Assembly (NCBI GenBank): GCA_032622095.1 | Contig: CP136061.1 | Location: forward strand, 175,915,692 to 175,979,691 | Length of the DNA stretch: 64,000 nucleotides | From: Siphonodentalium dalli | Lineage: Eukaryota > Mollusca > Scaphopoda > Gadilida > Siphonodentaliidae | Direction of reading: 5' to 3' | Shown here: one piece after another, positions 1-11,335 of the stretch | How positions within the stretch are numbered: the first letter of the stretch is position 1 | Layout: the number at the start of each line of letters is the position of its first letter | Program-made: the position numbers and the translations under genes | Notes under the pieces: generated by a model | What the model was told of the DNA's origin: nothing | The model's database searches: none | The model's input: the letters and a program-made list of their open reading frames with translations, nothing else

Positions 1-334
1 CTATTAAGTAACAATATGGCTAATTTTCATTCCAAATAGCGTAACTGACCATAATATTCTCGCCAATGTGGGTAGGTCACACAGGGCGGTCTTTTTGATC
101 ATCGTCATGGTAGTTTTTCTACCGGATTGTATTATTGTTTTTGTGTATGCATGTATGTTGAACGTATGTTTTGAAATATGTTTTCGCTGTTCGGCTGAAA
201 TCGGTGGTATAACTACATGTAAGGGTATACTCACATATATACAATACCTATATACTTATTTCTGTAATGCTATCTGGATAGCACAACCTGGTTGAGCACT
301 TGTCTTGTCGTCTGCGTGCCTATATCATGATCAA
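1..334. other. No recognisable feature
   Basis: AT-rich DNA with only short chance reading frames. No splice-bounded exon or terminal repeat was found. The 5' untranslated part of the LINE that follows may begin somewhere here, but no boundary is visible. Confidence 0.5.
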
Positions 335-1282
335 ATGTCTATAAAAATTATGTCTTCTAACAGCCGAGGGTTAAATCAAGCCGAAAAACGCTGTGATGTA
401 TTCCGATACCTCAGAAATTTGAAGTCCTCAATATACTGTCTACAAAATACCCACTTTACAGCACAGCAAGATAAATACATTACAGCAGAATGGGGATATA
501 AGATGGAAATGGCACCATATTCATCCCAGTCTCGCGGAGTGGCAATCCTCTTTAACAATAATTTTAGCTTTGAAATACACGAAAGAGTAAAAGACAATAA
601 CTATCGAGAAAATCCGATTTACATTAGCTAATATATATGGTCCAAATGATGACAATCTTGAATTTTACAATAAAATCAAAGATATTATAATCGAACCGGG
701 AAACACACAAATTATCATCTGTGGCGACTGGGACCTAGTCCAAAATCAACAGAAAGATACCTTTAATTATGTAAACTGCAATAACCCCCGAGCAAAGCTA
801 GCAGTTAGTGTCCTTGTCGACAAGCTAGAGTTAGTAGACGCATGGAGGATAAACAATGAAAATGAAAGACGATTCACTTGGAGAAGAAAGTCACCAATAA
901 AAATGGCAAGACTTGACTTGACAGGAGGCCACCGATATCTTACCGGGTTACAGAACTGATCACTCAATTATTACTCTCACACTCACTCTTAATAATATAA
1001 GACATGGTCAGGGTTTCTGGAAGTTCAATACTTCTCTTTTACATGACGAAAAATATATTCAACTTGTAAAAACAATTATCGAAACTATCAAAAAACGATA
1101 CATTTATGTTCAAAAGAAAGGTGACAACAACGATTTAACATGCAAAATTAATAAACATCTATTCTTGGATACCCTTTTGCTTGAAATTAGAGGAGAAACA
1201 ATAAAATATTTGTCTAAACGTAAGCGGGAACGCGAATTTCAAGAAACCGCAATTAAAAAATCTCAAGCAGAAACTTTCATGG
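335..1282 (+). pseudogene. LINE endonuclease domain, broken
   Basis: This is the AP-endonuclease part of the LINE. Recognisable pieces in order are SNSRGLNQAEKR (start of the domain), IYCLQNTHF (the 'LQET' block, with N replacing the usual catalytic E), RGVAILF, ANIYGPN, IICGDWDLVQN (the 'GDFN' block, altered), FTWRR and RTDHSII (the 'SDH' block). They lie in three frames because of frameshifts near 610 and 955. The replaced glutamate and the frameshifts mean no working nuclease. After DHS the reading continues into a basic linker (KYLSKRKRERE) until the hAT-like element cuts in at 1283. Confidence 0.85.
1275..1282 (+). repeat. 8-bp target site duplication, left copy
   Basis: TTTCATGG stands directly before the inserted element and is repeated exactly at 2798-2805 directly after it. 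This is the size expected for hAT transposition. Confidence 0.9.
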
Positions 1283-2797
1283 TAGGGCCCGACGAAGCTT
1301 CGAGATTCGATTCAATTTCGTATCTTACGTTCCGATTCGATTCGAAAGCGGTCGGGTGATTCGGGATATTTCGAATCGTTATATACAAGTTCTTTATCAC
1401 TGGGAATAGACTGCATTATCTATAAAAATTATTCATATTATCCCCAATACTTAACACAAGTCTCCTTCCGCGACCATATGTGACCTCCATGGTCCAATGA
1501 GTATAGTGTAAGTTGCCCAAAAGCTCACTGCTCGTATATATTGCCCCACCAGTCCCAGTGCTTGTCACTCGTGGAAGGTCGGTGCAACTCGTGCAATGTG
1601 CAGGTATAGGTCTCTGATGGTTTGCGTGTTCATCGCGGTTGTACCATAACCGTAGCGCACACGGTTTCCTCCACCACATAAAACCAGAAATGTCGCGATA
1701 CTGAAGTTAGTGAATTTCTTGTGGGACATATTTGTATGTCGGTATCTGACATTCTTACCAGAAAAGCCTATATTGCGTTACTCAGATCAATCAAATAATA
1801 TCATATTTTTTTTAACTCAAAATTGAAAGGATATAAATATATTAAACTAGCCGATGAGCCCGACGTTGTCCGGGCTATTCAAAAACCAAATTTCAAGTCG
1901 ATAGCTCCACCCGTTTCCGAGATCTGGTCTGCGCATGCGCGAAGCTGGCGTCGCACAGGCTCGGCGACCCGATAAAATTCGTATCCGGGGCAAGATACAT
2001 TCACATAGCAAATTTCAAGTCGATAGCTCCATCCGTTTCTATATATTAGATGTTCCCGTATATCTCTCTGCAGATGCTAATAACGTTGAATGGTAAACAA
2101 ACGCTCAAGTTGGGATACTATATATAGTTCTCTGTAATCCTGTTTGCGTATGCGCTATTGCCAATTAAGTCACGATGCGCAATTTTTATATCGCGCGTGC
2201 CTGCTGTGCGCGACAGGGTGAAGCGTACATGCGCAGAAGAGTTCCCGTTTGCAATGATTCGAATAAGACTCCATTGACTCCAAAGTTCCAAACTGCTTTC
2301 TTTCACGAACTTCACGCATAGTGGCAGTGGCACAAAATATGAAATGGTGTCGTGCCATTCTCATATATCTCAATCAATTAATATCATATTTTTTTTAACT
2401 CAAAATTAAAACGATATAAATACATGTATATTAAATAAACATTTTGGGCTCCATCATGCCATCTCCAAATCCGACCAACATCTTTATCCGGGAAATGGAA
2501 TATAATTTGTTAACCATTCAGCTTTCATACAGACAGGCCCAAGTTGGGATACTATATATAGTTCTCTGTAATCCCGTTTCAATGAACCTTCTTCGTAATC
2601 TGAGTTATCTCACTGACGTTATAAAATCATCTGACATTTGCACCCATTTTTGCTTGTACCTTCCACCGATCGGTACCGCGAATCTACTAAAGTGTTTGAA
2701 AAAGATTCGATTCGAGATTCGATTCGATTTCGAATCATTATCCTGATTCGATTCGAGATTCGATTCGATGTTGAAATTGCCGATTCGTCGGGCCCTA
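1283..2797. mobile_element. hAT-like non-autonomous DNA transposon (1515 bp)
   Basis: The ends are inverted copies: TAGGGCCCGACGAA on the left and TTCGTCGGGCCCTA on the right. A perfect 8-bp duplication (TTTCATGG) lies outside them. The TAGGG...CCCTA termini with an 8-bp duplication are the signature of the hAT superfamily. Both ends are rich in GATTCGATTCGA-type subterminal motifs (1300-1345 and 2705-2770). No transposase frame is present. The interior carries partly duplicated blocks: a stretch with AACTCAAAATT recurs near 1800 and 2380, and AAGTTGGGATACTATATATA recurs near 2108 and 2531. Another dispersed repeat (1848-2050) sits inside the first block. It inserted into the LINE, so it is younger than the LINE. 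Confidence 0.92.
1848..2050 (+). repeat. Dispersed repeat, 'CTAGCCGATG ... GTCCGGGC' head
   Basis: Starts CTAGCCGATGAGCCCGACG and reaches GTCCGGGC, a short imperfect stem. It then holds two copies of AAATTTCAAGTCGATAGCTC followed by CCGTTTC. The head resembles 53452-53495 (CTAGCCGATGTGCCCC ... CGTCCGGGC). Widespread invertebrate repeats have this style of start; the family is not identified. Confidence 0.5.
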
Positions 2798-2805
2798 TTT
2801 CATGG

Positions 2806-4915
2806 CCCTAGATCCAGAGTAATTTAGATGATGTTAGAAGAGAAGAAATTATAGAAGCCTTACAAAAAACGGAAGGGGTACTCTGTCAATTAAGGAAAGA
2901 ATCATCAAGAGGAGCTATGATTAGGTCCAGAGCTATTTGAGTCGAAGAAGGTGAAAAACCAACAAAATATTTTCTCAATCTCGAAAAACGCAATTGCATA
3001 TCCAAAACCCTGACCAACCTTACAAACTCAAATGGGGATAGTCTTACAAACCAAAACGATATCTTAGAAGAGACTCGTAATTTTTACCAGACACTATACT
3101 CGTCAAAACCAATCAATAGCTATCACATCGAACATGTATTTTCTGACTTGAACAACCCCACCCTTTCATCAGTGTCTGCGCAAAATATTGAAGGTCCCAT
3201 AACTCTAAATGAACTTACAACAGCTTTGAAGAAATCTAAAAATGGCAAATCTAGTGGCTTAGATGGTTATCAATATGAATTTTGGAAATTCTTTTGGTCA
3301 GATTTAGGTCAAATTCTATGTGAATCATTAAACGAATCCTTTGACGCTGGAGAATTGTCCATCACACAAAAACAAGGCCTGATTTCTCTTAATTCCAAAG
3401 AAAGTCAACGATCGACAACTTTTAAAGAACTGGAGACCAATAACCTTATTAAACTGCACCTATAAATTAGCATCATCGTGTATTGCCGAAAGGTTAAAAT
3501 CCGTACTACCAAACATATTATCAATCCTGATCAGACTGGATTCCTAAAAGGCAGATATATATCGGCGACAATACAAGGCTAATATATGACATTATTTATA
3601 ATACGAAAATAAAAAATAAGTCAGGTCTTCTTCTTCTCGTTGACTTTGAAATGGCATTCGATTCTGTGTCATGGAAATTTCTACACAAATGCCTTGATAT
3701 GTTTAATTTTGGTGACTCGATTAAAAAATGGATCTCAGTGTTCTATAAAAATATAAATTCTTCCGTTCTCGTTTTAATAATGGGCATATATCACAAAATT
3801 TTATTATTTCTCGAGGCTGTCGACAGGGAGACCCAATTTCACCTTATATTTTTCTAATATACGCGGAAGTGCTAGCACTCATGGTTATAAATAATAGAAA
3901 TATTAAAGGTATAACCCTCGGTGGTGAAGAATATAGAGTAACGCAATACGCAGACGACACGACGCTCATCCTGGATGGCAATGAAACAAGTGTATTAAGA
4001 GAAGCATATCACATTCTTGACGTTTTCACACAAATTTCTGGTTTATGGATCAACCCTAATAAATGTCAGGCGTCATGGATTGGTTGTTATACAGGGCGAA
4101 GCGACCATATATGCCCAGACCTCAATATTAAATTTTCAGATTCTTTCGACCTACTTGGTATTCGCTTTAATACAGACTTAAACTTAATGTCAAATAATTA
4201 CGAAAAACAATTCGACAATATAACAAGATCCATTGAAATTTGGAAGCACAGATTACTTACCCCGCTAGGTAGAATAATGGTAATTAAATCCCTCATACTC
4301 CCCAAACTTAGTCACCTATTCATATCGCTCCCCAACCCAGAGCCACAATTTGTACAGAAATTAGAATCATTGTTTTTTAACTTTGTGTGGGGTAGCAAGC
4401 GTGACCGAGTCAAGAGAAAACTGTTATGCCAAGACTATAAACAAGGTGGCCTCAAGATGGTAGATATTAAAAACTTCATCACTTCCATGAAAATCACATG
4501 GATCAGGCGTTTTAAGTAAATAGTGACCAAAGCTCTAAATGGACCCCGTTGACAGAACTCTCTATTCTCAAAGACCCTTTTTTCCTCACCTATCATCATT
4601 CATATTTTTACAGTAATGCGAAAAAGTTTCAAAATCATTTCTGGCGCGACGTACTTATAGCATGGGCAAATTTCCTAGAAAAAAATATCAGAAATGTAAA
4701 CATATCTGCATGCACTCTCTGGGAACAACGCCAATATAAAAATGAATGGAAGCCCGATCAATTTTGTTGCATGGCGCAAACAGGGAATATATTTTGTACA
4801 AGATCTGTTACAAGAAAGCGGCAATTTCCATACGACTGAAACGATATACTCAACTTACAAAATACGTACAAACTTCATTATCTTAAATAGCATCCGACGA
4901 CAGCTTATATCTCTT
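2806..4915 (+). pseudogene. LINE reverse transcriptase and C-terminal region, broken
   Basis: Continuation of the LINE frame after the hAT-like insertion. The linker block EEGEKPTKYFLNLEKRN at about 2944-2995 is typical of L1/Tx1 elements. The RT fingers follow (KKSKNGKSSGLDGYQYEFWK), then motif A (LVDFEMAFDSVSW, about 3630-3674), RGCRQGDPISP near 3812-3844, and the catalytic YADD at 3947-3958 with both aspartates kept. The thumb region (LLGIRFNTD, TPLGRIMVIKSLILPKLSHL) runs to 4519. Frameshifts near 3395, 3540, 3775 and 4520 break the frame. Post-RT coding-like sequence (SILKDPFF, HFWRDVLIAWANFL) continues to about 4915. Confidence 0.88.
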
Positions 4916-5540
4916 ACTCATTTTGGGGTCATTTGGTTAAAAACATTGCTGCCAGCAGCAATCTTGGATTTTACTCTTTGCATGACTAAATCCTTTGGCA
5001 TGGGCTACAAGTCCTACTTTTAGTCGGATCATCATGAAATTTGCCACGGATGTTGACAATGACATGTAGATGGGAACGAGTCATTTTCGGGTCATTCGGC
5101 CAAAAAACATGGCCGCCAGCAGCCATCTTGGATTTTAATCTTTGGGCTATGGGTCGTAACTTTGGTCGGTTCATCATGAAATTTTTCATGGTTGTTAACA
5201 TTGATATGTAGATGGGAACGAATCATTTTGGGGTCCTTCAGCCATAAAACATGTCTGCTGGCAGCCATCTTGGATTTTACTCTATTTTACTCATCCGATC
5301 ATCACCAAACTTTATATTAATCTTGATATTGATCTACTAGATGCAATATTAAAGCTATCAAATGTTTTTGAATTTCATTGAAAACAGCCATCAGCAACCA
5401 TCTTGGATTTTACTTTATATCTCTTCATGTTGATAATCTAGTATTTAATACTTGGACCTTTCAACTTTCCGCATTCCTAATCACTCCATTGACTGTATCA
5501 TATGAAATTATTCCCTTTCCAAGTTTAGCTACACTTTGAT
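4916..5540 (+). repeat. Family III tandem-core repeat, 3' portion
   Basis: Four diverged units of roughly 140 bp, each with GACATGTAGATGGGAACGAG, a 'TTTTGGGGTCATTCGGCC' block, GCCGCCAGCAGCCATCTTGG and a CATGAAATTTGTCATGG block. They are followed by the family's 3' end (CCTTTCCAAGTTTAGCTACA, 5516-5535). The 5' end is missing; the array abuts the dead LINE. Much better copies lie at 31491-33670. Reading frames across these units recur in every copy and are by-products of the repeat. Confidence 0.85.
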
Positions 5541-5572
5541 TAATTTAATAATTTTAATAATAATATATTTAC

Positions 5573-6095
5573 CATTAAGATTCATGTTTTCCTTTGGAAG
5601 AAACTTGGACAGAACCTTTTCTTTTGATGTTCCCAAAAGCGTATCAAAAGCATTGGTGCGCTGATCCTTTTTGTTTTGTGCTGTTTCACTTTCAGGCACA
5701 CTTATAGTCAGTGTAAATTTCACAAATTTGAGTGTTTTTTCGAAGTCCAAAGCAAACTGAATGGGTTCTTTACACTCAGGAGTAAAGATATCTAGATCCC
5801 TGAAACTTTTACTCAATTTCACTTCCACACTGGAAGGCTCACATTCCGCATCGCTGGACACATCGTTCAATAAATCGTCCCATGATATTGAGGGGTTAAT
5901 CTGCATAATTATGTTTTGAACTAAATCGCAAGTTTGCACGGGCTGTTTGGCCTTAGAAAATTTCTAAGTTATTTTTATTACCGACACACAAAGTGTCACA
6001 AGTTTCAGAGAAACTTTCTCTTTTTCGAGAGCGGCTGTGTTGTCTCCGATTTCAGACGCATTGTCTATTTTGGGAACTTTTTCTGCGGTCGCCAT
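5573..6095 (-). CDS. 5' coding exons of an unidentified gene
   Basis: Reads on the - strand from ATG at 6095-6093. The context CACGATGG (A at -3, G at +4) is a strong Kozak match. Exon 1 (6095-5982) encodes 38 residues beginning MATAEKVPKIDNASEIGD. A GTAATA donor and a CAG acceptor would remove only 39 nt (5981-5943) and keep the frame; unspliced, the frame stops 6 codons later. Exon 2 (5942-5573) encodes an acidic stretch (SWDDLLNDVSSDAE), then KFVKFTLTISVPES, NAFDTLLGTSKEK and KFLPKENMN. It ends at a consensus donor, AATG|GTAAAT. Later exons were not found in the 5.5 kb to the left, where the LINE lies. I do not recognise the family. It could be the live start of a long gene or a relic cut off by repeats. 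The 39-nt intron is very short for an animal and is the weakest point. Confidence 0.5.
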
Positions 6096-6290
6096 CGTGG
6101 CATCTGCAAACGATCTCGACAGCCACGATCATTGGGCTCATTACGGCCGATCCGTAACGTAAACGACTCGACTCGATTATGCATACGGAGTAGTTCCCAT
6201 GAGCCGCGACCGGAAGTAGAAATAGTACAGAGTAATGTGTTAGTTTCTGGACAGCAAAGGATTGCCGCTAAGAGGAAACAGTTTAGCCGA
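6096..6290 (-). promoter_or_regulatory. CpG-rich promoter-like region with an ETS motif
   Basis: The 195 bases upstream of the - strand ATG are clearly richer in CpG than their surroundings. They include ACCGGAAGT at 6209-6217, the consensus of ETS factors such as GABP/ELK that is common in housekeeping promoters. No TATA box is placed convincingly. It may also fire in the + direction (a GTAAGG donor lies at 6331), but no + strand product is recognised. Confidence 0.4.
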
Positions 6291-6299
6291 TTTTGACCC

Positions 6300-7570
6300 A
6301 AATAGAAAAAGTGGAAGTGCAATAAAAATATTTCGGTAAGGGTAAAAATGAGTTGGTCAGTAATGGACAAACAATCCTAATTTTAATTTCCAGGATTGAA
6401 ACAAGATAGGTCGGAAATTTTAAACCACAATACAATTTAGTGATGTGGTAATATGGAAAAGTTGTCATTGAAAAATAATGATCATCTATGAAGAGAAATT
6501 TGAGGGAATGAACATACAATAGGTTTTAATGAAAGGGCAAGTATTTATTTGACAAAATGTTCTCTCTTTCAAGACCAACACCTGGAAAATTGGGTTGGCT
6601 TGAATGGCATAAAATGTGTAACATCAAGCCCACCCTAGACCATAGAGATATTCAGGGGAAAATAGGAACAAAACATGTTTACTCCTACATGTCCATGATA
6701 TCATCTGGAAGAACAGTAACATTGTTCTGACCACATATGATTCAGCCCTCATAATTGACTACGGCAGTCAGCAATGTCGAAACCATTTGCTAAAGCAAAC
6801 TGGACTGATGGAAATGGTTGTTGTAGCGGATTGCCGAAGCCAAAAAATCTTAATTGAGAGGGCGGCATGATTTATAAATAAAGATATCAGATGATATACT
6901 TTTGTATTGTGGGCTGGTGGTCGCATGGACTATGCAAGAGGAACAAATTTAAATGCAAGGTCATAGCATAATAATGCCGATAATAGTATAATAATAAATA
7001 ATTATGTTGAGATGGCTTTGTATTTCAAGCCTATATATGGTAATAAAATGTTTCCAACGCATGACTATGACTATGATTATTTATTCATAACACAATATAA
7101 CATATAGTTTTACACAATTAAAAATGTATACTAACAATGAGTTATTGGGGATGGCATAACCTGTAAAGGCTGTCTTCCTGCTGTCCTCAAACCTGGAGGA
7201 TATAAAGAAATCATAGAATTATTTTAATAAATATAGAATGTTTACATTTGTTTCGAAAAGAAGAAACATATTAGTAATAGTATTCGTCCATCGCTCAGCT
7301 AATAACATAGAATGTATAATATATCTGTGCAATGTTTTGAGGCGATGAGGTCATAGGTCGTTCATGATTGAGGTTCAAAATGAGATGAAATGGAATAAAA
7401 TTGTAGGAAATTTGGGATGGTAATCATTTTTAGGGAATCAATATTCAATTATTACCAAATTGGTAAACTAAATTAAGACAGATTACTCACTGAGCACAGT
7501 CAGGACATCTATTGTATGTACATTTTGGTTTCATTTGGTAAGTAGATAGGATCGTTCGAGAAAAGTCATT
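6300..7570. other. No recognisable gene
   Basis: AT-rich sequence with short chance frames only. No terminal repeat pairs or exon signals that I trust. Confidence 0.5.
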
Positions 7571-7573
7571 TTT

Positions 7574-8937
7574 ATGTTTACCCATACCATGTATGGTAAA
7601 CATAGTGTCGTTGTCCGGATTGACCACTCGTCCGTCCGTCCGTTTGTCCATCCGTCTGTCCGTCCATAGACACTTCACGTGTAATGCGATAACTCAAACA
7701 TTTTCTATCCAATCAGAACCAAATTTTGTATATGGGTATATCAGCCAAAAATACAGATCGAGTTCGAATTTGGGTTTGATCCGAGTATTTGTTACAGAGT
7801 TATGGCCCTTTTTCGACTTAGAATTCACACATTCTGCCATAACTCAAACATTTTTTATCTGATTGGAATCTTTGAGTTTCACAGCCCAAAATACAGATCT
7901 AGTTCGAATATGGGTTTGATCCGATTTATTTTAAAGGAGTTATGACCCTTTTTCGAAAAATAAAATGAAAAATAAAATCGATTTAAAACAAAAATTATTT
8001 TTAACTTTTATAATAATAATAAAAAAAATGTCATTGACATTGTCATTTGTTTTCATTTAGATATTGATGATTATGATACAAGTTGATAAAAAGATTTCCA
8101 ATGTGTCCCTTTAATTTTTTTAAATAATTAAAAACTATTTTTTTTTAAGTTAAACAAATTTGAAAAAATAACACCATTATAACTCTGCCAGGGTACCCCG
8201 AATCACCACACCAAATTTGATTAAATCGGTCCAAAATCTTGTGTTATGTACTGGTAAATCTGTTTGGAGCAACATTAAAATCAATTCACCAATTGCATTT
8301 GGACTACTTAGCTATTGATAAAGCTATATTATTTTCTGATGTCTCTTTATATGCCAATGTGCAAATAATCTGATAAAGAAGGCTATGGTATCTAATTTAA
8401 AATAAAGATTCAACAATAAACATCACATGATATTAACAGTAGACTTGGACATCTGTGCTGCAGACTTATATCTTCAGATGGTCTGATATCATTATAATTG
8501 TTATTGGTTTAATAGAGAGGTCAGTGTTCAACATAAACAATTCCTGTGATTTTTTGACAGCTCTGCTGTATACTTGATATAAATGGGTCAGTGGTGAGGT
8601 TGCTTTATCTGTATACTAGGACACATTATTATTGTAAACTTAAATTTGACTCTCTTAACCCAAGTATTCCATGTCCAGGTCACACCTACACATTTAACCC
8701 ACGGACTTGCTGGCTGTGGCGGTTTAGCATTACAGATCCTGTACCAGTGCATTCTCTTATATAAATGCCAGTGACCCATAAATTCCAATAATTTGTGTTT
8801 ATATGTACATTTGTCTATAATAGTACATAACAGTATACTCTATAATTCAACACCAAAACTCTCATTTATCCGATCATATTAAATTTTTATCGCCAAGGGA
8901 TGGGTTAACATCTGCCGATCGTGATCGGCCTCTCGTT
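7574..8937 (+). mobile_element. Helentron-like non-autonomous element, family I, copy A
   Basis: The 5' end is a hairpin-forming segment at 7574-7603: ATGTTTACCCATACC is followed by its partial reverse copy GGTAAACAT. A GTCCGTCC-type simple repeat (7628-7668) follows, then two copies of a 120-150-bp module (7690-7815, 7830-7950) containing 'ACAGATCGAGTTCGAA' and 'GAGTTATGGCCCTTTTTC'. Near the 3' end a subterminal inverted copy of the 5' end occurs (GGGATGGGTTAACAT, about 8897-8911). After it comes a perfect 7-bp stem with a 2-nt loop, GCCGATCGTGATCGGC (8914-8929), and the end CTCTCGTT. Asymmetric inverted ends, a terminal hairpin and no long target duplication are the hallmarks of Helentron/HINE ('pearl') elements. 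Confidence 0.75.
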
Positions 8938-9500
8938 AAACATTGGTCTTGTTGGGAGATCTAATTGGTTCCATATATTTGGAAAAGTATATTCTGGTAA
9001 ATGTTCTGAGAAAACACTCTTAGGTATTCCGGAGGTTAGCATTCCATTCTGACGAGTATTATTTTGTAAAATTGTGCTGAATATATTTCTCTTATAGAAT
9101 ACAGGAATGGGTCGACAAGTATTAGATCATTTCAGCAATTTCTATGGCTACGCATAATAGAGATTATAATTATTTCACTCTTTTAAAATATGGAAACCTT
9201 TTTATGTTCTGACTTGGAACTATATAGCATTCAGCATACCAAGCAGAGAATATATCTCTTTGTTGGTACTTTTTCTTTAATAATCTTATTTCACAGTAGG
9301 GGCCATGGTACCAACTCCAGATTGCATGATTTTTTGTCACGTTATGAGTCGATATCGCAATAAACATTAAATTAATTACCCAGAAGAAATTCCACGATTG
9401 TAAGGGGTGCAAATAAGACTTGGCTTAAAAATTGGCCTATTCTATTTCATGCATGCAATCTCGAGCTGGAACCTACACTTAATACTGTGGAATACCAGTA
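8938..9500. other. No recognisable gene
   Basis: Spacer between two Helentron-like elements. Only chance reading frames seen. Confidence 0.5.
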
Positions 9501-9507
9501 CATAATT

Positions 9508-10275
9508 GTCCCCCGAAAAAAAAAATTCGGGGGACTATTAAAATAGCCGGTGTCCGTCGAGCCGTCCGTCCTGCATCTGGAAATGGTTTCCGGATGTTAA
9601 CTTTAGTTTCGGTTATTAGATCAAAAGCAAATTTCATAGGTGAGTTTATCAGACCAAAATACAGGTCAAGTTCGAATATGTGTTTGCTCCGCACATTTTT
9701 GCGAGAGTTATGGCACTTTTTTTACTTAGAATCTTGTAATTTTCTGGTTTCCGGATGATTAATTCAGTTTGTGTGATCATATCTGAACCAAATTTGGTAT
9801 GTGAGTTTATCAGCCCTATGTACAGGTCAAGTTCGAATATGGGTATGCTCCACCAATTTTTGCGAGAGTTGTGGCCCTTTTTCGACTTATTTTACTTAGA
9901 AAATGTCTCACTTTTTCGGTTTCTGGTTGATATCTCAAGTTTGGATCCTTTAATTGCAAATACCGTTTTTATGTGGATCAGTCATATCAAGATACAGGTC
10001 AAGTTCGAATTTGAGTTTGATCCGATGATTTTTCTCAGAGTTATGGGCTTTTCGACTTTATAGAAAATTCAATTTTTCTTGTAATTTTCTTCATTTTGTG
10101 CCAATTTGAGGTTATATTTTGACTTTAAGAGTTTTTTTAAGATTTGGTTATTTGTATGCATGTCGGTAATGAGACAATGCACAAGTGTTTTATCCATATA
10201 GTATACTTCTACAAAGCCTCCACTCCAAATGAAGCCACCGGTTCGGGGGACACTGTGGCCGAGCGGCCTTTTATT
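9508..10275 (+). mobile_element. Helentron-like non-autonomous element, family II
   Basis: The 5' end is a perfect hairpin: GTCCCCCGAA, an A-rich loop, then TTCGGGGGAC (9508-9534). A short GTCCGTC-type stretch follows. The core has three diverged copies of a 130-150-bp module (about 9585-9725, 9735-9890, 9915-10050), each with a variant of 'ACAGGTCAAGTTCGAATATG' and 'GAGAGTTATGGC'. At the 3' end the 5' stem sequence returns once as TTCGGGGGAC (10242-10251). A compact hairpin GGCCG-AG-CGGCC (10257-10268) and a T-rich end follow. The layout matches family I although the terminal sequences differ completely; the core modules are related. Confidence 0.75.
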
Positions 10276-11136
10276 ATTAACTAAGGAACAGGTATTACCT
10301 AAGAAATATATTATAGCTGCATTGTTTGTGTCAATGTTATAAACTTATTAAAACGCAATTCCTTGTTCATATGATTTGAACTGGTGGACTATGAACTCTA
10401 CGGACATAGCAAAAGCAGAGATTCATGACATGCAATGATCTAGCCAAATATATAACCTCCCTGGTGTCCAGTATTGTTTTTCACAATTTATGCACATCCC
10501 TTCATTGCACGATTAGATGTTGAAATCAACTGGAAACAAGGCATACAGACGGGGAGAGTGTAACATTAATTGGTTAAAGTCAAAGTCCCCAAGTTCATAT
10601 TTTACGCAATTTCCCGCTTTAATATTAGAATCACATAGTCGCTCTGAGAACGAAATTATTCGCCCGAAGTTTATCTGCTATCGATTAACATACCTGGGAA
10701 ACCCCTGTGGGGCGCGCACAGCTGTAAACGAAAACAATGAATTGGGTGTATTTAATTTTTGGTACGTGATGTCACACTGTACCTTCCCACACTCTGTTGA
10801 CATTGCGATATCAAAATCGACTTCCTCATTGTTTTTGTTTGACAAACATGTGAATTCGGAATGGAATAAATTATTGAATAATACGACAGGAATTTATTCG
10901 CGTGGTCAACAGCTCGGGAGTAAATTTGTACTTATTTGGACGAGGCTCATGTGTGTCAGAATAGGTCAACAGTAACTTTGAAATTTATTAACTTTCAACC
11001 TATTGTTGGTGTGAAATACATGGGATACATGACCGCTTTAGCAGATTTCTGCTTTCAAGTTCCGCAAGAAGAGTATGAATTACGTTCGTGACTGAACTAT
11101 TGTCAGAAGGGCTTTTTGGCGGCTATGCTATCAACT
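10276..11136. other. No recognisable gene
   Basis: Includes an open frame of 152 codons at 10517-10975 (+). It shows no known domain or splice support and is not called a gene. Otherwise nothing seen. Confidence 0.45.
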
Positions 11137-11159
11137 TAGGGATCATCTCAAAACTACTA

Positions 11160-11335
11160 TCGGGATCCCGATAAATCACCCGATAGGATACCGATAACTC
11201 AAAACTATCTTCTAAACTTCCCGATAGTTCCCGATAGAGCAGTCGCCATTTCCCGAAAATATTCCGATACCTCATCTAAATATTCCGATAACACACTGAT
11301 TTCCCGAAAATTTCCCGATAACTTCCCGAAAGTAA
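11160..11335 (+). repeat. Left cluster of CCCGATAA motifs
   Basis: About a dozen copies of variants of TTCCCGATAA or TTCCCGAAAAT with a spacing near 11 bp where they are adjacent. They begin with the palindrome ATCGGGATCCCGAT (11160-11173). Likely subterminal binding sites or a short minisatellite of the surrounding element. Confidence 0.7.

Larger units (their letters stand above)
335..4915 (+). mobile_element. Dead L1/Tx1-type LINE retrotransposon, split by a hAT-like insertion
   Basis: A non-LTR retrotransposon whose second reading frame can be followed from an N-terminal AP endonuclease through reverse transcriptase to the region after the RT. It would have copied its RNA into DNA at a nicked target site. 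The frame is broken by several frameshifts and stops (near 608-612, 955-960, 2938, 3395, 3775 and 4520) and by a foreign 1515-bp element at 1283-2797, so it cannot be active. The style (SNSRGLN...KR near the start, DFEMAFDSVSW, RGCRQGDP, YADD) is that of the L1/Tx1 group; the exact clade is inferred. The 3' end is lost: at about 4915 the sequence passes directly into the family III tandem repeat. Confidence 0.9.

Noticed and set aside
1850-1935. Possible hammerhead ribozyme (CCGATGAG followed by a GC stem)
   Set aside because: The conserved core would need CUGANGA and a GAAA after stem II; the sequence has CCGATGA and no GAAA, so the match fails.
7690-10050. tRNA-like B-box words (AGTTCGAATATGGG) suggesting SINEs
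   Set aside because: The words repeat inside Helentron-like core modules without an A-box at the right distance or a tRNA fold.
10517-10975. 152-codon + strand frame
   Set aside because: Longer than most chance frames here, but no recognisable motif, no splice sites at its edges and no repeated copy in the window. Left as unassigned.
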